This document shows, piece by piece, positions 17,463 through 26,054 of a stretch of DNA of 64,000 nucleotides. Source of the DNA: Leptolinea sp964420995 (GTDB taxonomy: Bacteria; Chloroflexota; Anaerolineae; Anaerolineales; Anaerolineaceae); the NCBI GenBank assembly GCA_964420995.1, contig CAYQUX010000006.1, positions 101,839 to 165,838 of the forward strand, written 5' to 3'. Every line of letters starts with the position of its first letter. Positions within the stretch are counted from its first letter, which is position 1. The position numbers and the translations under genes are program-made. Below the pieces are notes generated by a model, which had not been told where the DNA came from, did no database searches, and saw only the letters and a program-made list of their open reading frames with translations.

Positions 17463-19420
17463 TACTTTTCCTTTTTCCATTGCAGTTGGCTATAGTCCAG
17501 CGTGTGTGCGCCGTAGTGGTATTTCCCACCGTCCAGACGGCGGATGAAGGCCACAATTTCCGCGCTTTCCGGAAAATCGGGGCGCACATAATAGTAATGG
17601 GAATCCGCCGGGCTGTCACCATAAACAGCCGCCAGCGTGTAATTATTTTCCCTGGCAAAACGGTCCAACGTCAAGGTCATGCGGCTCCAGGCATCTCCGG
17701 CTTCCGCACGGGGAAGAATGGGAGAAAAGTCCGCGTGGAACATAATGATCTGAGGGTTGGCCTTCGCCAGATAGTCTGCCGTGATCCCATCATTACGGGC
17801 GATCCAGGCGTCGTTAAGTCCCCAGGTATCCACTGCCTGCCAGTCGGAATATAATGGCAGCAGCCCCGCTTCGGTGGTGGCGATGGTGTACTGCCGGTTT
17901 GCGAATTGTGACAGATACTGCGCCACTTCGAAACGTCCATCTGCAGAATACGCGATCTTCCAGCGTTCCGTCTGGGAAAATACCAAACCGGCTCCCAGCA
18001 GGATGACTGCCAGCACAGTCATACCGCGCCGTGAAAGCGGCCACTCCTCAAGTGCCGGAATGTTGAAAGCCAGCCAGAGTTCTTTCAACACCAGCGGCCA
18101 GCCCATCAAGACTACTGCCAGAATAGGATACTGGAAGCGCCACAGGTAATTCATTTCATTTGACAACAACACCCACATCAGGGTAAATCCCAGAATTGGG
18201 ATGAGCATAAATAGAGTGGCATGCATCACACCGCGGATTTGAAGCGGGTTGTGCCTGCCACCCTCAGAATCGGCTTTCTGTATGCCTTCACTTTTGGCAG
18301 GCAGCCATTTCGCGGCAGTCAAAGCGATCAGCCCCGTCACCAGCAATGCGAGCAGCAATCCCGCGTAGGAGGGGGAATACCGCCCTAATACCAGCGATTT
18401 ATGCAAGTTGGAAGATTGTCGAAATAATCCCATGGTAAATCCGGCCAGCATGACCAATCCCGCCCAACCGGAGACTTTTACGATCAATCCGCGCCAGGCA
18501 GGTTCCACCAGGCGCAGCAGCAACGCGGAGATGCGTTGCCACAAACCGCTGCCAATGACGGTTCGTTCAACCCCAGCCCAGACTAAACTGACAAGACCAA
18601 CCGCATAAACCAGCCAGAAGGGAAAGCTTAGCTCGAGCAATGCCTTCCAGGCTTCCTGAAGGCTGTCTGTGTAGAGGCTGCCGCCGCCCTTTTTATAGAA
18701 TGGATTGGGTAATGGGTGTCCGAAGTAATTCCAGCGCCACAGGAAATACCCGCCGCCCAGAATGAGGAAAACGCCACAGAAAATGATCAGAATGCGGCTG
18801 GATTTCTTCCAGCCCAGCTTTAAAAGAACAGCCAGCAGCATGAAACCAGCGATTAACACGCCTTCCGGCCGGGTCAAACCCATCAGCAGGCCGCTTAGCG
18901 CAAAGGCGAAAGCGCGGGTGATGGATGTTGGTTTCTTTACGGCAGATTGCGCGGTCAGCCAGCTCAGGCAAACAAACAGGGCAAAGAAGGTGGTACCAAA
19001 ACTGGCTTCCGCGTATCGCAAACCAGGACCACATAATAGAAATGCCGCAGATATAAATCCTGCCAGAATCCCGCCATTGAAATGACGGCGGATGCCGTAA
19101 TAAACCAGCAGGACAGTCACACCATGGGCGATGCCCCCAACCCACAGGACGGTGGATTCTAGTCCACCACCCAGCGCGTACAATCCGGCCAGAAGGATCA
19201 TGAAGAGAAAGTCAGTCGCGCCGTCCACCGGCGGCTGGCCGATGTTCCAGACGATGCCATGTCCTTGAGCCAGATTCTGTGAGTAGCGCATCAGCATGGC
19301 TGCGTCTTCCGCGGGGTGTACGGGTTTATTCACCGAGGCAGCAGCCATCCACAGACCGGTCATGGCCAGTACCAGCAGAATCACATAATCCAACCTGGAA
19401 ATTGACCGCTTCACTTTCAC
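17462..19420 (-). CDS. GT-C-type multi-span glycosyltransferase (AftB-like)
   Basis: 652 aa. N-terminal span ~11-28, then an outer loop HPAEDAAMLMRYSQNLAQGH and a DGATDFLFMILLAGL segment. The order acidic pair, R/YSQNLAxGHGxVWN, then x-TDFLF resembles the actinobacterial arabinosyltransferase-like GT-C subgroup, where the equivalent is D-(A/T)-xx-RYAxNLxxGxG-xVWN, xTNFLW. About 11 membrane segments follow, then ~150 soluble C-terminal residues. It probably transfers from polyprenyl-phosphate donors on the outside of the membrane. It overlaps the GT4 gene by 4 bases at its start and spsF by one base at its stop. Confidence 0.75.
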   Translation of the reverse strand: MKVKRSISRLDYVILLVLAMTGLWMAAASVNKPVHPAEDAAMLMRYSQNLAQGHGIVWNIGQPPVDGATDFLFMILLAGLYALGGGLESTVLWVGGIAHGVTVLLVYYGIRRHFNGGILAGFISAAFLLCGPGLRYAEASFGTTFFALFVCLSWLTAQSAVKKPTSITRAFAFALSGLLMGLTRPEGVLIAGFMLLAVLLKLGWKKSSRILIIFCGVFLILGGGYFLWRWNYFGHPLPNPFYKKGGGSLYTDSLQEAWKALLELSFPFWLVYAVGLVSLVWAGVERTVIGSGLWQRISALLLRLVEPAWRGLIVKVSGWAGLVMLAGFTMGLFRQSSNLHKSLVLGRYSPSYAGLLLALLVTGLIALTAAKWLPAKSEGIQKADSEGGRHNPLQIRGVMHATLFMLIPILGFTLMWVLLSNEMNYLWRFQYPILAVVLMGWPLVLKELWLAFNIPALEEWPLSRRGMTVLAVILLGAGLVFSQTERWKIAYSADGRFEVAQYLSQFANRQYTIATTEAGLLPLYSDWQAVDTWGLNDAWIARNDGITADYLAKANPQIIMFHADFSPILPRAEAGDAWSRMTLTLDRFARENNYTLAAVYGDSPADSHYYYVRPDFPESAEIVAFIRRLDGGKYHYGAHTLDYSQLQWKKEK

Positions 19421-20505
19421 AATCCCTGGTCCCGGTGGATCTGCATGGCCAGCTTGTACCCTTTAAGCATAACCTGTTGATTTTTTGCCCAATCGGCTCT
19501 CTCTTCCGCTACTTCTTGAGCCCGGCGAGAAATCGCCGGAAGTTGCGAGCGCACCTTATCCAGTGCCAGCAGACGGGAAGCCAGATGAAGGTCGTCGCCA
19601 TCTTCAAAAAGGTAACCGCTGACACCATCTTCAACCCACTCACGGTTGCTGGGAATGTTGCTCACTACGGGGATTGCTCCGCAGGACATGGCTTCCATGA
19701 GCGACAGGGATGAACCATCCACATGGGAAGCGCTGATGTACACATCGGCGTCGTTGTAATAATGCGGCAAATCGGTCTGCGAAATCCTTCCGACGAACTG
19801 AACCTGCCGTGAAATGGGCGATCGGCGAATCTTTTCCTGTAAAGCCGTTTTCATGGAGCCATCGCCTGCCAGCACAGCCCTGAAAGTAAACCCGGTCTTC
19901 CCGGCCCGGATCAGTCCATCCACCAGCACATCCACACCGTACTGTTCCTCCCAGGCGCGGTTGGAGAACAGGCGTAGCGGTTCACTGGCTGCTCTGCCAG
20001 CGCGTGCCCCTGTGGGGAAGAACAAATCACGATCAACTCCCCAGGGAAAAACCACAATGCGGGAAGGATCGAAACCAAAGTCCTGAGTGGCCATTCTTTC
20101 CACGCTGTGAGCGTCACAGAAAAAGACGGTAGTTTGCTCGAGGGCTTCCTTGATTGCCATCCATACCATCAGGTCACGATTGGCATCCCACAGCAAGTCA
20201 AATCCCCACGACATGCCAACCAGCGGTTTAAACCCGGTGAAAGCAAAAACACGCGCCACATCATTCATCGGTCCGGCGTGCACCAGATCGATCTTCCAGC
20301 GGTCGAGCAGGCTGCCAATGGTATGGGTGGTGGTTTCCTTATCATTTGGTTGGAAAATCTGCCGTACGTTGGGCGGTATGGCGAGACCCGGCGTGGAAGC
20401 CGGGGTCAACGGCAGAAAGAACACTTCATTTTCGGACGCGGCCAGAGCGCGAAGAAAACGCTCGTCATGCACGCCAAAACCGCGGGAAGCATACAGAAGT
20501 CGCAT
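19417..20505 (-). CDS. GT4-family glycosyltransferase
   Basis: 362 aa GT-B enzyme. N-terminal LLYASRGFGVHDERFL, interdomain RIVVFPWGVDRDLFFP (~145), donor-domain RLFSNRAWEEQYG, VLAGDGSM (~215), and the signature SHVDGSSLSLMEAMSCGAIP (~255), where the Glu of SLMEAM is the retained E of the E-x7-E motif. Soluble, cytoplasmic. It is translationally coupled to the GT-C gene downstream (4-base overlap) and follows NeuB by 9 bases. It adds one sugar to the lipid-linked chain; donor unknown. Confidence 0.87.
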   Translation of the reverse strand: MRLLYASRGFGVHDERFLRALAASENEVFFLPLTPASTPGLAIPPNVRQIFQPNDKETTTHTIGSLLDRWKIDLVHAGPMNDVARVFAFTGFKPLVGMSWGFDLLWDANRDLMVWMAIKEALEQTTVFFCDAHSVERMATQDFGFDPSRIVVFPWGVDRDLFFPTGARAGRAASEPLRLFSNRAWEEQYGVDVLVDGLIRAGKTGFTFRAVLAGDGSMKTALQEKIRRSPISRQVQFVGRISQTDLPHYYNDADVYISASHVDGSSLSLMEAMSCGAIPVVSNIPSNREWVEDGVSGYLFEDGDDLHLASRLLALDKVRSQLPAISRRAQEVAEERADWAKNQQVMLKGYKLAMQIHRDQGL

Positions 20506-20514
20506 GGTCGGGTG

Positions 20515-21585
20515 TTATACCTTGCCCAGGTCTGTCCAGCAGATTTCTTTACCAGCCGGCATGTCGGCCAGAACCCTGGTACCTATCACCGCATCCATTT
20601 CGAAAGGAAGAATGGCACCCGACGCAACAGGACGTAATACATCCAGCATTTCACGTGTGATGACATCACCGGCTTTCAGGTCACGTGCCGCACGTACACA
20701 CCTGCGCTGCAGGTAGACCGTCTGTTTCTCGTTCTCAGCGACGAACTTATCACCCGACCCCAACGCGCGTTCCAACTGGCGGGTATTTTCCACCATATCG
20801 GCCCAGCTTTTCGGGTTCATGGCAAAGGCGTGATCCGGACCCTCACGCAGATTATCGTCGGTGAAATGTTTCTCAATAACCCGCGCGCCCAGCGCCACCG
20901 CGCCAAGAATGGAAGCGTGTCCGGGAGTGTGGTCCGAAAGGCCAAGGATCAGATCAGGGTACATGCTGTGGTACGTGGTCAACACACGCAGGTGCAGGTG
21001 ATTGAAGTTTTCCAGGCTGGCCGTGTAATTCGTGTTGCATTGCATCAGCACGAGCTGCGGATTGATAGCCAGAAGAATACGCACCGCTCGCTGCACATCA
21101 CCGATATCCGAAGCGCCGGTAGCCAGCAGCACCGGCTTATTCTTGCGAGCCATGTGTTCCAATGCTTCCGGCCAGTTGATGTCACCCGAACCGATTTTAT
21201 ACGCCGGCACGTAAGGATCAAGGTAATCAATGGCTTCAAAATCATAAGGGGAGGAGAAATAATCGATCCCAACCCTGTCACATTCCTCTTTTAGGATGGG
21301 TGTCCACTCGAAAGGCACTGAAGCGTCTTTGTAAACTTCAAAAACAGATTTTTTCCATTTGGCCTGGTGGGAAACCTGCCCACCCATGGACTTAAAACCA
21401 TAATCCGACACAATTTTTGGCGCCTGGAAATTCTGGAATTTGGCCGCGTCTGCTCCGGCATCTTTGGCTAGGCGGATCAACAACTTCGCGCGTTCCAGAC
21501 TGCCGTCATGGTTGGCCGCAATATCAGCGATGAAATAGGTGGGATGATCATTCCCGATAAGGTGATTACCAATGCGGATTTCCAT
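20515..21585 (-). CDS. neuB: NeuB-family nonulosonic acid synthase with SAF domain
   Basis: 356 aa, full-length. TIM-barrel motifs: IADIAANHDGSLERAKLLIR (start ~20), AAKFQNFQ, YKIGSGD, LLATGASD, LMQCNTNYT, LGLSDHTPGH and EKHFTDDNLREGPDH. The C-terminal ~60 residues (from RRCVRAARDLKAGDV) form the antifreeze-like SAF domain that closes the active site of the partner subunit in NeuB/PseI/SpsE dimers. It condenses PEP with a six-carbon amino sugar. SD GGAGG seven bases before ATG. Neighbours (RmlD-like, PseB, SpsF) point to a pseudaminic- or legionaminic-type acid rather than plain sialic acid; I cannot choose between them from motifs alone. Compare the SAF-less paralogue at 3211-4086. Confidence 0.9.
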   Translation of the reverse strand: MEIRIGNHLIGNDHPTYFIADIAANHDGSLERAKLLIRLAKDAGADAAKFQNFQAPKIVSDYGFKSMGGQVSHQAKWKKSVFEVYKDASVPFEWTPILKEECDRVGIDYFSSPYDFEAIDYLDPYVPAYKIGSGDINWPEALEHMARKNKPVLLATGASDIGDVQRAVRILLAINPQLVLMQCNTNYTASLENFNHLHLRVLTTYHSMYPDLILGLSDHTPGHASILGAVALGARVIEKHFTDDNLREGPDHAFAMNPKSWADMVENTRQLERALGSGDKFVAENEKQTVYLQRRCVRAARDLKAGDVITREMLDVLRPVASGAILPFEMDAVIGTRVLADMPAGKEICWTDLGKV

Positions 21586-21603
21586 ATCGAATCCTCCGTG
21601 GTC

Positions 21604-22527
21604 TTAATTATGTCTCAAATATGACTGTAACTGCTGAGGGTATCCTTCCATCTGTTGCCTGGCGAATGCTCTGATGCCTTCATCCACTCCGGGTATCTCC
21701 TGCTTGAGCGCCTCATGGAGCTTCTGCGTGTTTAGCGTCAAACGGGGTGAACGGCGGGCTGTCAGACCGCCATCCATCACAGATACAGGGGTGATCAGGT
21801 TCTTATCAAATCCAAACATACCCGCGATTTTGCACCCGAATTCAAATTTACTCAAAGAGATCGGGCTGACCACATGGTAAATACCGCTGAAATCGCCTTC
21901 TGCCAGACGGATCAACAACTCCGCCAGATGATCAACAAACAACGGGCAAAATTCCACGTCTGTAAAACCATTAACCGTTTTACCTTCAGCCAGATTATTA
22001 AAAAAGAACTCCGCCAGGCTGCGCTTCCCGGTCAGACTCCAACCGTAAAAATTAACCCGCGCGATCACGGCTTCCGGGCAGGCATCCAAAACTTCCTTCT
22101 CGCCTTTCAACTTCGTGGAAGCATACACGGAAAGCGGATTGGGCGTGTCCGTTTCCAAATAGTTTCCGCGGGTTCCGTCAAATACGGCATCTGTGGAAAG
22201 GTGTACCAATCGAATGGACCGATTACGGCAGGCCGCAGCGAGCCTTCCTGGAACCAACGCGTTCACCTGTTCGGCCTGGTGGGGTGATTTTTCACACTCG
22301 TCAATATTTGCCATGGCGGCGCAATGAATGACAGCATCCGGCTGAGACTCATTCAACAAGTTGTCTATGGCGCCTTGTGAAGCAAGATCAATTGAATGGA
22401 GCGGGAATGGCACGCCTAAAAGGCTATGCGAATGGGTTACGCCGATCACGTCCCGGCGCGTTGACTCGCGCAACGCCAGGTTTATGCCCAGCAGCCCGCT
22501 CGCCCCGGTTACCAGCAGTCGTTTCAT
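21604..22527 (-). CDS. RmlD-like NAD(P)-dependent sugar reductase
   Basis: 307 aa extended SDR. VTGASGLLGINLA (residues 6-18) binds the cofactor; CAAMANIDECEKSP, STDAVFDGTRGNYLE and YASTKLKGE (YxxxK) follow in the order and spacing of dTDP-4-dehydrorhamnose reductase (STDYVFDG). RmlA, RmlB and RmlC are absent, so dTDP-rhamnose is unlikely to be its product; homologous proteins in spore-coat and flagellin loci (SpsK-like) act in other pathways. Its start overlaps the PseB gene by 4 bases, giving a tight two-gene pair that should act on the same or linked intermediates. Confidence 0.82.
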   Translation of the reverse strand: MKRLLVTGASGLLGINLALRESTRRDVIGVTHSHSLLGVPFPLHSIDLASQGAIDNLLNESQPDAVIHCAAMANIDECEKSPHQAEQVNALVPGRLAAACRNRSIRLVHLSTDAVFDGTRGNYLETDTPNPLSVYASTKLKGEKEVLDACPEAVIARVNFYGWSLTGKRSLAEFFFNNLAEGKTVNGFTDVEFCPLFVDHLAELLIRLAEGDFSGIYHVVSPISLSKFEFGCKIAGMFGFDKNLITPVSVMDGGLTARRSPRLTLNTQKLHEALKQEIPGVDEGIRAFARQQMEGYPQQLQSYLRHN

Positions 22528-23531
22528 TCCGCTGTGCCCGCGTCTCCATTGGTCTCAAACGGCGCGACCAATTTCTTTATCTGCTCCACAGATAACCACT
22601 GATCATTTGTATTGCTCGCATACCGGAAATCCGCTGGCAGGGTTTTGCCACGTTTTTCCCATTCGTGCCCGAACCACAGGGCTTCCGCTGGCTGCACCAC
22701 GAACATATCGTCCAGTTCAATGGTGGTGCGGTTTTCATCTTCCGAGATCAACACCTCGTGCAGTTTTTCTCCCGGCCGAATGCCTATGATATTCACTCTG
22801 GCCTGCGGGGCAATGGCATGGGCCAGATCGGTGATGGTTGTGCTGGGTATCTTGGGGACAAATACTTCCCCGCCAAACATCTGTTCAGTGCAGCGCAGGG
22901 TAAAGCGAACACCCTGCTCCAGTGAGATCCAGAAACGGGTCATACGGTCGTCGGTGATGGTTAAAACGCCGTTCTGGCGCTGTTTGATAAAGATGGGCAC
23001 CACGCTGCCGCGGCTGCCGACCACATTTCCATAGCGCACACAGGAAAACCGCGTAGCCGTTCCACCGGCATAGGCATTGGATTGCACGAATAATTTTTCA
23101 GCGGCCAGTTTGGTTGCCCCGTACAGGTTGACCGGATTAACCGCTTTATCGGTGCTCAGGGCAATGACTTTCTCCACACCGGCATCCAGGGCAGCGTCCA
23201 CCACATTGCTGGACCCAAGTATGTTGGTCTTGATGGCTTCCATCGGGTTGTATTCACAGGCAGGCACTTGTTTCAACGCGGCGGCATGCACTACCAGGTT
23301 GACCCCATTAAAGGCTCTGCGCAGGCGCTGTTGATCGCGAACGTCACCAATAAAATACCGCAGGCTGGGATGGTCGTATCCTGCCACGCGCATTTCGTGC
23401 TGTTTCAATTCATCGCGGCTGTAGACGATGATCTTGGCTGGATGAAATTCTTCCAGCAAAATTTTGATCATCTTTTTTCCAAAAGAACCGGTGCCGCCGG
23501 TAACCAGTACAACTTGTTTGGACCAATCCAT
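22524..23531 (-). CDS. pseB: PseB-like UDP-GlcNAc 4,6-dehydratase
   Basis: 335 aa. VTGGTGSFGKKM at ~10, YSRDELKQHEMR (~38), AALKQVPACEYNPM (~86), STDKAVNPVNLYGATK (~126, with YxxxK at the end), RYGNVVGSRGSVVP and FRYASNTNDQWL at the C-terminus. This is the small, soluble inverting or retaining dehydratase group (PseB, CapE, FlaA1), ~335 aa, not the large membrane-bound PglF/WbpM form. It would convert UDP-GlcNAc to the 4-keto-6-deoxy sugar, the first step to pseudaminic acid. The usual next gene, a PseC-type aminotransferase, is missing here; the only DegT-type enzyme is at 48368. GGAGAA lies five bases upstream of ATG. Confidence 0.85.
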   Translation of the reverse strand: MDWSKQVVLVTGGTGSFGKKMIKILLEEFHPAKIIVYSRDELKQHEMRVAGYDHPSLRYFIGDVRDQQRLRRAFNGVNLVVHAAALKQVPACEYNPMEAIKTNILGSSNVVDAALDAGVEKVIALSTDKAVNPVNLYGATKLAAEKLFVQSNAYAGGTATRFSCVRYGNVVGSRGSVVPIFIKQRQNGVLTITDDRMTRFWISLEQGVRFTLRCTEQMFGGEVFVPKIPSTTITDLAHAIAPQARVNIIGIRPGEKLHEVLISEDENRTTIELDDMFVVQPAEALWFGHEWEKRGKTLPADFRYASNTNDQWLSVEQIKKLVAPFETNGDAGTAE

Positions 23532-23560
23532 GTTTTTCTCCAGGCTCTGGCAATAACGCC

Positions 23561-24427
23561 TTATTTGTGCAGGACGATCAAAGGATACTGCCCTTTTTCG
23601 CCGTAATATCGAGGAAATTTCTCTTCAAGGAAATACAGGAGTTTCAGGAATAATTTACCACCCAACACAGCATGCACAACCGCCCGCAGATAGCGCACAT
23701 TCACACTGCGCCAGCAGAATATTTCATACCGCGCGAGCGGCGCGATCTCAGCCTGCATCCATTCCGGGCTGAATTTCTTGATAAACGTGCCGACCGGTTC
23801 TTTGCGCGGGGGTTCTACGCCAAAGCAGGCAGATTTCAACGCGGTTTCCCTGTCTTCAACATGCTTTTTCGCGAAGAAGCTTCCCACCCATTCCATGAAA
23901 CGTACGGTAGGTCTGGCATAACGCATCAAAGGTGAATCCGTCCAGCCATTTACAACCACGGCTGTGCGCTGGCTTTTCAGCACACGCAGAAATTCCACAT
24001 AGGCTTTCTTCTGATCCGGTAGGGGCAGGTGGTGCAACGTGTGCAGGGAAACCAGGCCGTCGAACGACTCCGGTTTGAATGGCAGGTTGGCCACATCGGC
24101 AACCACATAAAGGCCGTGGTCACCCAGTCTCGCTCGAGCCTCTTTCAACGCCAGAATGGAAATATCCAGACACAGGCGGTGTTGATAATTTTCCGAGTAC
24201 GTCAGGTATTCGGGGTATTGCACCGGACCCGAACCGGCATCCAGCAGAATGTCACCGGTTGAATTTAAATGACGGTTCACACGCAAATGACAGCGGTGAA
24301 TATATTCCCGCGAAACAGGCCGCAGGTCTTCATACCGGGCGTTTTGATAAATCCCTTCGCTTACGGTTTTCCAACCAACCTGGTCATAGAACGCCCGGAC
24401 CTGTTGTTTAACTTCCTGATTATCCAC
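23561..24427 (-). CDS. Class I SAM-dependent methyltransferase
   Basis: 288 aa. GTG start at 24427, whose first base is the last base of the upstream TAG. Motif I is ILLDAGSGPVQYPEYL (~60), followed by CLDISILAL, VVADVANLPFKPESFDG and VSLHTLHHLP (post II), a typical class I methyltransferase run. The C-terminal ~100 residues (SPLMRYARPTVRFMEWVG) have a few aromatic-rich helices. Probably methylates a sugar hydroxyl or a carboxylate on the glycan or nucleotide sugar; substrate unknown. It lies between the capsule-type transferase and the PseB gene. Confidence 0.82.
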   Translation of the reverse strand: MDNQEVKQQVRAFYDQVGWKTVSEGIYQNARYEDLRPVSREYIHRCHLRVNRHLNSTGDILLDAGSGPVQYPEYLTYSENYQHRLCLDISILALKEARARLGDHGLYVVADVANLPFKPESFDGLVSLHTLHHLPLPDQKKAYVEFLRVLKSQRTAVVVNGWTDSPLMRYARPTVRFMEWVGSFFAKKHVEDRETALKSACFGVEPPRKEPVGTFIKKFSPEWMQAEIAPLARYEIFCWRSVNVRYLRAVVHAVLGGKLFLKLLYFLEEKFPRYYGEKGQYPLIVLHK

Positions 24428-26052
24428 TATTGCTCCTGCCCGGCATCCACCTGCGACCAGTTAATTGGTTCGCCGGTCAGGTACCGGAATGTCGATTCAA
24501 ACTCAGAATTATTTCCCTTCCCGAGCACGCTTTTCAACGGATGGGCTTTGTAATCATCCCACATGCGTACCAGATGCCACGGGAAAGGCAAAGGAAATTC
24601 AAAGAACCAGCGGTAGGCGTAATGCCAGGCTTTTTCCATCTGAAGCCGATTCAGACGGTGAGCCGCCGGATTTTGCAGAACCAGCCCCAGTGTTTTGTAA
24701 TACATCACCCAGGATTCCGGATCAAGCGTGAAACCGCGATTGCGGTAATGCGTGTACGCGGCCACCACCACCGGAACTCCGGCCATGGCCATTTCTAGTC
24801 CTACTGTAGTGGTATAAACAAGACCGACATCAGCTACTTCGATCAGATCATATGTGTTCACCTTTTCACTGGGACCGATAAGGCGGATGTGTTCCGGCAG
24901 CTTGGGGAAGACTTCGTGCACCACCTTCACCATGGATGTGCCGTGGGTCAAAACCTCGCCGGGGTGAACGCGGATGACCAGTTGCACGTCGGGCCGACCG
25001 GCAAAATACTGCACGGTGCGGCTGATCCATTCCGCCATAGTCCTGCTGAAAAGATGACGGCCCAAAGTCAAACTATCGCCCAACACATTGGTGGCCAGCA
25101 GCACCACCGGGCGTTCATCCAAACCAAGGGCTTCCCGCGCTTTCGCGCCACCCTGTGAAGGGGTACCCTGCCACTGGCGGGCAAAGTTTTCCCACATGGC
25201 TCCGTGCTGCCTGGCCATCAACATGGCGCGCAGGCGTTCCATTTGCTCATCTTTCAACGGATAGTTTTGTCTGACCCGCCACATGGCGTCCGTGTCCTGA
25301 CGCATCACCTCGTTGTTTTGCGCCAGCCAGATGCGCTGTCGTTGGTCGCCAAACTCGTAGGTAGTCACGGGGATCTTTAATAACCGGGCTACCCGGTACA
25401 CCACACCCAGTTCCTGAATGGTTCCATTGGGAACAATCACCAGGTCGGGTTTATTTTCTTTCAAATACGAATATGCCGCCAGCGCCGTCTCTTCATTACG
25501 TTCTTTGCGTAATTTGTAGACGTCGTTTTTATGATCAACTTCTTCCACTTGCAGCGAGTACTGAGTGTCAAATTCGCTGACTTGCTGAACCAGCTTCGCG
25601 ATTTCGTCGGAAACCGGCGCGAATGGGATTTTCCCGCTGACAAACGAAATGGATTTCATCACCGGCTCCGCAAGGCTTAATACCTTGCGCGCGTACAAAT
25701 CCTGCCGGCGCAGGTCAAATCGAGTGATGGGTTTTTGCCAGTCTGAATGGGCCAGATACCCCAGGGTCACATGATGACCCTGCGCGGCCAACGAAATGCC
25801 GGTAAGTGCGGCATGTTCAATCCAGTAATGCAGCGTGGCAAAAATAAAGATCTTTTTGCCGTCTGGCGCGTTCTGCCTTAATTCCTGCGCGTCATTCACC
25901 AACCCGGGAAGGGCATCTTGCAGATGCCGCAGGCTGAAATGACTGTTGATTGATTTCCCGCGCTGCCTGAGCAGCCAGTACAATTCCACGGTGAATGGAA
26001 TTTGACCCAGTACTTCTTTGACCACATCTTTTCCTGCTGCTGCCGCTGCCAT
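24427..26052 (-). CDS. Capsule polysaccharide biosynthesis-type GT-B protein
   Basis: 541 aa, no membrane span. The second half shows VQLVIRVHPGE (~345), IRLIGPSEKVNTYDLIEVAD and GLVYTTTVGLEMAMAGVPVV (~395-415), the donor-binding pattern of capsule/teichoic-type transferases also seen in 1-1355. The N-terminal half (KKIFIFATLHYWIEHAALTG) is a GT-B acceptor domain. Placed directly after Wzt in the operon, it could synthesise or cap the chain for ABC export; KpsS/KpsC-like linker roles are possible. RBS GGTGGAG lies six bases before the ATG. Confidence 0.75.
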   Translation of the reverse strand: MAAAAAGKDVVKEVLGQIPFTVELYWLLRQRGKSINSHFSLRHLQDALPGLVNDAQELRQNAPDGKKIFIFATLHYWIEHAALTGISLAAQGHHVTLGYLAHSDWQKPITRFDLRRQDLYARKVLSLAEPVMKSISFVSGKIPFAPVSDEIAKLVQQVSEFDTQYSLQVEEVDHKNDVYKLRKERNEETALAAYSYLKENKPDLVIVPNGTIQELGVVYRVARLLKIPVTTYEFGDQRQRIWLAQNNEVMRQDTDAMWRVRQNYPLKDEQMERLRAMLMARQHGAMWENFARQWQGTPSQGGAKAREALGLDERPVVLLATNVLGDSLTLGRHLFSRTMAEWISRTVQYFAGRPDVQLVIRVHPGEVLTHGTSMVKVVHEVFPKLPEHIRLIGPSEKVNTYDLIEVADVGLVYTTTVGLEMAMAGVPVVVAAYTHYRNRGFTLDPESWVMYYKTLGLVLQNPAAHRLNRLQMEKAWHYAYRWFFEFPLPFPWHLVRMWDDYKAHPLKSVLGKGNNSEFESTFRYLTGEPINWSQVDAGQEQ

Positions 26053-26054
26053 TT

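Noticed and set aside
21604..22527. dTDP-rhamnose reductase in the strict sense
   Set aside because: RmlA, RmlB and RmlC are absent and neighbours point to amino-sugar or nonulosonate chemistry, so a general RmlD-like reductase is the safer call.
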